NCBI RefSeq assembly: GCF_003014575.1 | Contig: NZ_PYGF01000002.1 | Coordinates: 167,850-231,849 of the forward strand | DNA from: Cecembia rubra | GTDB taxonomy: Bacteria; Bacteroidota; Bacteroidia; Cytophagales; Cyclobacteriaceae | DNA length: 64,000 nt | Direction: 5' to 3' | Shown here: one piece after another, positions 60,782 to 64,000 of the stretch | Layout: every line of letters starts with the position of its first letter | How positions within the stretch are numbered: the stretch's first letter is position 1 | The notes under the pieces: generated by a model | Told to the model about the DNA's origin: nothing | Database searches by the model: none | The model's input: the letters and a program-made list of their open reading frames with translations, nothing else | Program-made: the position numbers and the translations under genes

Positions 60782-61567
60782 TTAAAGGATTAGACCAAAG
60801 CTTATTGCATTTACTTTTGGCCCTTTGTCTTTTTGGAAATAATCATACAAGTCGTAATTCAGGAAAAGATCAACTTCTCCTACCCCAATTTCTAGTCTTC
60901 CGCCATAGCGGAAGTTATTGGCAAACATGTTGGCACGTTCGAATAGCTTGTTTCGATTGCCATTGTCATCATTGTAAACAAATTTTCCTCGTCCGCCTAA
61001 TCTAAATCCAGCATATGGTCCTACACCAAGTCGAAAATTGCCATTGTTGGATTTGATTGTAGGGATGAGTGCCAGATTCAAATAAGAGGCAGATATTTTG
61101 GATTTCACGCCTTGACCGTCAAAATCCTCAAAGATTATTCCCTGATTGTTTCTTAAGGCTTGTAGATTTCTGTCTTCAAACTTAAAATTATACCAAGAGA
61201 CACCAATTAAGGTATTCAATTCAAAGTTTTTACTTGGCTGATAAGCATGCCTTAGATTAATTGCTGGATTCCAACTTCCCCAAGGCCTAACTTTTGGTGC
61301 TTCACCAGAAGGTAACCAGGTATTGATTCCTATGTCAAAACTCAAATCTGTTGATTCCTTGTTGTGCTTTTTTTCCTTTTCAGTTGCCTCAAAAGTTTTG
61401 TGCTTTGGACTGAATTCCCAAGTTTTCTTCCCATCACCATGAACCGTTTTTTCAATTTGCATATCGAAAACCGTAAAAACTTTGGTGCGGGATTTTGCTT
61501 CATCCTCTTGGCCAAATGACCAAGAGGAAAGCAACATTGCCAATAAAATAATAGTGGTTTGTTTCAT
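60782..61567 (-). CDS. Outer-membrane beta-barrel protein A of the ECF operon
   Basis: 261 residues, signal peptide ending WSFGQ. The mature protein has the barrel pattern WGSWNPAINLRHAYQ, WYNFKFEDRNLQAL, ASYLNLALIP, GVGPYAGFRLGGRGKFVYND, NNFRYGGRLEIGVGEVDLFLNYDLYDYFQKD and a final ISFGLIL. It is clearly related along its length to the neighbour at 61669-62700 (shared WGSWN, WYNFKFE, GPYAG-RLGG, NNFRYG). Role unknown; likely a stress-induced envelope protein. Confidence 0.82.
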   Translation of the reverse strand: MKQTTIILLAMLLSSWSFGQEDEAKSRTKVFTVFDMQIEKTVHGDGKKTWEFSPKHKTFEATEKEKKHNKESTDLSFDIGINTWLPSGEAPKVRPWGSWNPAINLRHAYQPSKNFELNTLIGVSWYNFKFEDRNLQALRNNQGIIFEDFDGQGVKSKISASYLNLALIPTIKSNNGNFRLGVGPYAGFRLGGRGKFVYNDDNGNRNKLFERANMFANNFRYGGRLEIGVGEVDLFLNYDLYDYFQKDKGPKVNAISFGLIL

Positions 61568-61668
61568 ATGGTATTATTTTGAATATCACAGGTCGCCTGT
61601 TTTGACCTTATGATTGTCCTTTTTACAGGGAATAGCTACTCAGGTTTATCTTCTGTCCCTTTTTGCTT

Positions 61669-62700
61669 TTAGAAAATCACCCCAAAACTTAGGGCGTTTA
61701 ATTCTGGGCCAGCACCTTTTTCAAATAATGGGTTCAGATCATAAGTAGTGAAGAAATTGAATCTGCCAATACCTACCTCTCCTCGGATACCATATCTAAA
61801 ATTATTTAGATAAATACCGGTGTTTTGACTTTCTTTTCTTCTTCCACCACCATCAATAGGCCTGTAGACATATTTGCTCGTTCCTCCCAATCTATATCCT
61901 GCATAGGGTCCTGCTGCAATTCTTAACCCTTTTCTTCCATTATCATTCATTTTGCCAAAATCCAGTCTAAAAAGTGACATGGCTGTCAGATAGGAAGCTG
62001 ATATTTTGCTTTTGAAACCGTCAACATCTGTCCTTTGTATAAAATCAATTTCTCCATCACCGCGTACCGCCTGGAAATCACGGTTTTCAAATTTGAAATT
62101 GTACCATTGTACGCCCAATCCAATGTCCCAGTTGAATCCCTTACTGATTCTTTGGCTGGCCATCCAGTTAAGTCCTAAATTCCAGCTTCCCCATCCTTTT
62201 ACAGCGTATGGAGCACTGCTTCCTGGGAAGTTTCCGTTGGCATCAAGGTAATTGTTTATACCTAGATCGAGATTGAAATAAGTTCTGAAAGGAGGGTCAC
62301 TTGCTTTTCTGCCTCTGGTTTCAACCTTTACTTTTGTATTGCCAGGATTGCTTTCATCTACCAAAATTTTGACTCCACCCACCGTGACCTCAGTTTTATT
62401 CCAGTCTTCGGTTACCTTGACAATTTCTTTGGTGCCTTTTTTTCCTGACACTTCCACCACAACCAATTCACCTGTCTGTTCGTCGATTTTTAAATCAAGT
62501 TCACTGATGATCTGGTTGACGTTCATGTTCTTAAGTTTATCAAAGTCCTCCTTGTTGTCCACAACAAGGACTATTTTTCCAGACTTCCCAAACTCTATAA
62601 GAATGGTATCTTTTTCTACCTGATTATTAGTTTCCAGTTTGGTTCCGAATGCCAACTGAACAAAACCCAGCAGGCAAAACAAGAGCAGATATTTTTTCAT
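61669..62700 (-). CDS. Outer-membrane beta-barrel protein B of the ECF operon
   Basis: 343 residues from the ATG at 62700 (a 30-codon upstream extension is rejected: it runs into the anti-sigma gene and removes the signal peptide). After the signal peptide (ending LAFG) comes a region of about 100 charged residues, rich in Lys, Glu and Val (LVVVEVSGKKGTKEIVKV and later), then the same barrel as its neighbour (WGSWNLGLNWMASQ, WYNFKFENRDFQAV, AAGPYAGYRLGG, NNFRYGIRGEVGIGRF). Confidence 0.82.
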   Translation of the reverse strand: MKKYLLLFCLLGFVQLAFGTKLETNNQVEKDTILIEFGKSGKIVLVVDNKEDFDKLKNMNVNQIISELDLKIDEQTGELVVVEVSGKKGTKEIVKVTEDWNKTEVTVGGVKILVDESNPGNTKVKVETRGRKASDPPFRTYFNLDLGINNYLDANGNFPGSSAPYAVKGWGSWNLGLNWMASQRISKGFNWDIGLGVQWYNFKFENRDFQAVRGDGEIDFIQRTDVDGFKSKISASYLTAMSLFRLDFGKMNDNGRKGLRIAAGPYAGYRLGGTSKYVYRPIDGGGRRKESQNTGIYLNNFRYGIRGEVGIGRFNFFTTYDLNPLFEKGAGPELNALSFGVIF

Positions 62701-62719
62701 GGTTTCGTTTTCTAAAATT

Positions 62720-63490
62720 TTATTTACTTCTTTCTTTTCTTGGAGTATTGCTGGCAAAGAGGTTCTCTTTTGCATCCTGCAGGTCTGCAAAACCTTGTTC
62801 TACTTTTTCCAAAAATGCCCCGATTTTATTGACATTGTTTTCTAATCCCTCGATGATATTTTGTTTCTTCGTTTCCTCTTTTAATCCGTTGGATTTGATG
62901 GTGATACGATATGAAATGGTTTCTTCCTGAGCTTCTTCCTTTTCTTGGGTTTCGCTGTTAAAGGCGATAGTTTCACTTAGTTTTAATTCTGGAAGTGAAA
63001 TTTCAGTCACCTGAGGAATATTTTCATCTAACCTGATTTTTTCGATAATGGGCTCATTATTTGCAAAAAGAGGGGTGTTTGGTTCTATTGATTTCTGACT
63101 AGGCTTTTTGTTCTGGTGATGTGAAGGCTTGTATTCTTCAGCATCTTGTTCAATGACTTGTGCTTGCCTATCTATTGTTGCATTTTCGATAGTTTCCATT
63201 CCTTCCATGCCTTCATTTGCCTTATACTTTTGATCAGCCGGAATTGCTTCTTTATTTTCAGCCACCTGCACATTTTTAGTATCACCTGTGTTGGATACCT
63301 GCCAGAAGATGTAGCCAAATCCCAATATAAGTAGGAATATGGCTGCCGATTTCCACAGTGGACTGAAGCCGGGTTTATTATTCCCTAAATTTTGGTCCAG
63401 TCTCTCCCAGACCAGATGCGAAGGTTTTTCCTCGTGTTCGACCAGTTTTTCGCGGAAATACCGGTCCAATTGATTTTCTTGATTAGCCAT
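62720..63490 (-). CDS. Putative membrane anti-sigma factor
   Basis: 256 residues: a charged N-terminal cytoplasmic part (1-45), one membrane helix (about 47-65: FLLILGFGYIFW) and a long charged, coiled, Glu/Lys-rich exported part. It overlaps the sigma-factor gene by 8 nt, which is the standard pairing for anti-sigma factors. No zinc HCC motif is seen, so a ZAS-type mechanism is not supported. The pairing is inference from position. Confidence 0.7.
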   Translation of the reverse strand: MANQENQLDRYFREKLVEHEEKPSHLVWERLDQNLGNNKPGFSPLWKSAAIFLLILGFGYIFWQVSNTGDTKNVQVAENKEAIPADQKYKANEGMEGMETIENATIDRQAQVIEQDAEEYKPSHHQNKKPSQKSIEPNTPLFANNEPIIEKIRLDENIPQVTEISLPELKLSETIAFNSETQEKEEAQEETISYRITIKSNGLKEETKKQNIIEGLENNVNKIGAFLEKVEQGFADLQDAKENLFASNTPRKERSK

Positions 63491-64000
63491 TGATCCTCCT
63501 TTCTTTGGTTTGTAAATCGGCTATTTTTTGTTTCAATACATTTCTTGCTCTATTGAGTTGGGATTTGGAAGTCGATTCTGTAATTCCCAAAAGATCCCCA
63601 ATTTCAGCATGGCTATATCCTTCCACCGCATAAAGATTAAATACTGTCCTATATCCCACTGGCAAACCTTTGATAAGATCCATTAAATCCGAGGTTTCTA
63701 AATGGTTAAGTTCATATCCAGCATCTTCTACCTCTAGGTGACTTTCCACCTGCACGACTTCCATATTAAGGTGTCGTGAGTTACGCAATGTCAGAAGCGC
63801 TTGAGTCACCATGATGCGTTTCATCCAACCCTCAAAACTCCCTTTTGACTCAAATTGAGGTAATTTTTCAAAGATCTTCATAAAGCCTTCCATCAGCACA
63901 TCTTCTGCCAGCTCCCGGTCTTTTACATATCGGATACAGATGGCCAAAAACTTTCTGGAATAGGTATGATACAGCTGCTCTTGAGCCTTTCGGTCATTTT
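63483..64000 (-). CDS. ECF RNA polymerase sigma factor, 5' end outside window
   Basis: At least 172 residues are visible; the reading frame stays open to the window edge (NDRKAQEQLYHTYSRKFL), so the start is outside. Region 2 shows CIRYVKDRELAEDVLMEGFMKIFEKLPQFE and the C-terminal part is a region-4 helix-turn-helix (LPVGYRTVFNLYAVEGYSHAEIGDLLGITEST). A TTG at 63947 is not the start. It overlaps the putative anti-sigma gene by 8 nt and heads a five-gene operon with two barrel proteins and a head-GIN protein. Confidence 0.9.
   Translation of the reverse strand, partial: NDRKAQEQLYHTYSRKFLAICIRYVKDRELAEDVLMEGFMKIFEKLPQFESKGSFEGWMKRIMVTQALLTLRNSRHLNMEVVQVESHLEVEDAGYELNHLETSDLMDLIKGLPVGYRTVFNLYAVEGYSHAEIGDLLGITESTSKSQLNRARNVLKQKIADLQTKERRING

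Noticed and set aside
62701-62790. Upstream extension of outer-membrane protein B
   Set aside because: It would remove the signal peptide and overlap the anti-sigma gene.

Overview
The window looks like the chromosome of a free-living heterotrophic Bacteroidota, probably order Cytophagales near Cyclobacteriaceae (Algoriphagus, Belliella, Echinicola type). The signs are a SusC/SusD pair, a bifunctional DAHP synthase/chorismate mutase, a fused branched-chain E1 dehydrogenase, the fused mutase IcmF, an Hc1-type histone-like protein, a 385-residue NtrC-like regulator without a DNA-binding domain, and promoters of the Bacteroidota form TTTG-N19/20-TAnnTTTG. Genus is inference from gene content only.

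Layout. 1-490: two copies of a 247-bp non-coding repeat. 0.6-5.7 kb: histone H1-like gene, a serine-palmitoyltransferase-like alpha-oxoamine synthase, and the operon accC / DUF1015 / maf. 5.8-10.2 kb: sdaAB-tolC-hlyD (no pump gene) and a class IV aminotransferase. 10.3-20.3 kb: a minus-strand cluster of M50 protease, Ca-type P-ATPase, acetyl-CoA hydrolase/transferase, second P-ATPase and GH97 glycosidase; three of the four junctions overlap by 4 nt. 20.7-28.9 kb: icmF, a small [2Fe-2S] protein, ald, and the fused E1 of a branched-chain 2-oxoacid dehydrogenase. 29-32.6 kb: lipoproteins, a LuxE-like protein, the NtrC-like regulator and rnpB. 32.8-40.8 kb: TonB receptor, DUF3109, arginine deiminase, a small membrane protein, lysS, proline dehydrogenase. 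41.2-49.4 kb: an aromatic amino acid cluster (two DAHP synthase/chorismate mutase paralogs, aroB, aroA, a DUF486 membrane protein, pheA, an aminotransferase, tyrA). 49.4-59.6 kb: SIMPL protein, secreted M20 peptidase, susC/susD with a secreted EEP hydrolase and a DUF1080 lipoprotein, and a dienelactone hydrolase. 59.8-64 kb: an ECF sigma factor operon with a putative anti-sigma factor, two paralogous outer-membrane barrels and a head-GIN protein.

The strongest find lies between the two DAHP synthase genes (42413-42599). A Bacteroidota promoter leads directly, with almost no 5' UTR, into a 31-codon leader peptide with eight Phe/Tyr codons in nine. A perfect 12-bp GAAA-loop terminator follows, and a competing antiterminator pairing can be drawn base by base. 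This is a ribosome-mediated Phe/Tyr attenuator, probably with a leaderless leader peptide, placed on only one of two isoenzyme genes.

The metabolic genes fit amino acid and branched-chain acid catabolism (E1, icmF, ald, prolyl and arginine degradation) next to full control of Phe/Tyr synthesis. Several genes here use TTG starts (the SPT-like gene, aroF1, aroB, aroA). Several apparent long ORFs were trimmed to internal ATG starts (GH97, ald, lysS, proline dehydrogenase, M20 peptidase, LuxE-like, one outer-membrane protein).
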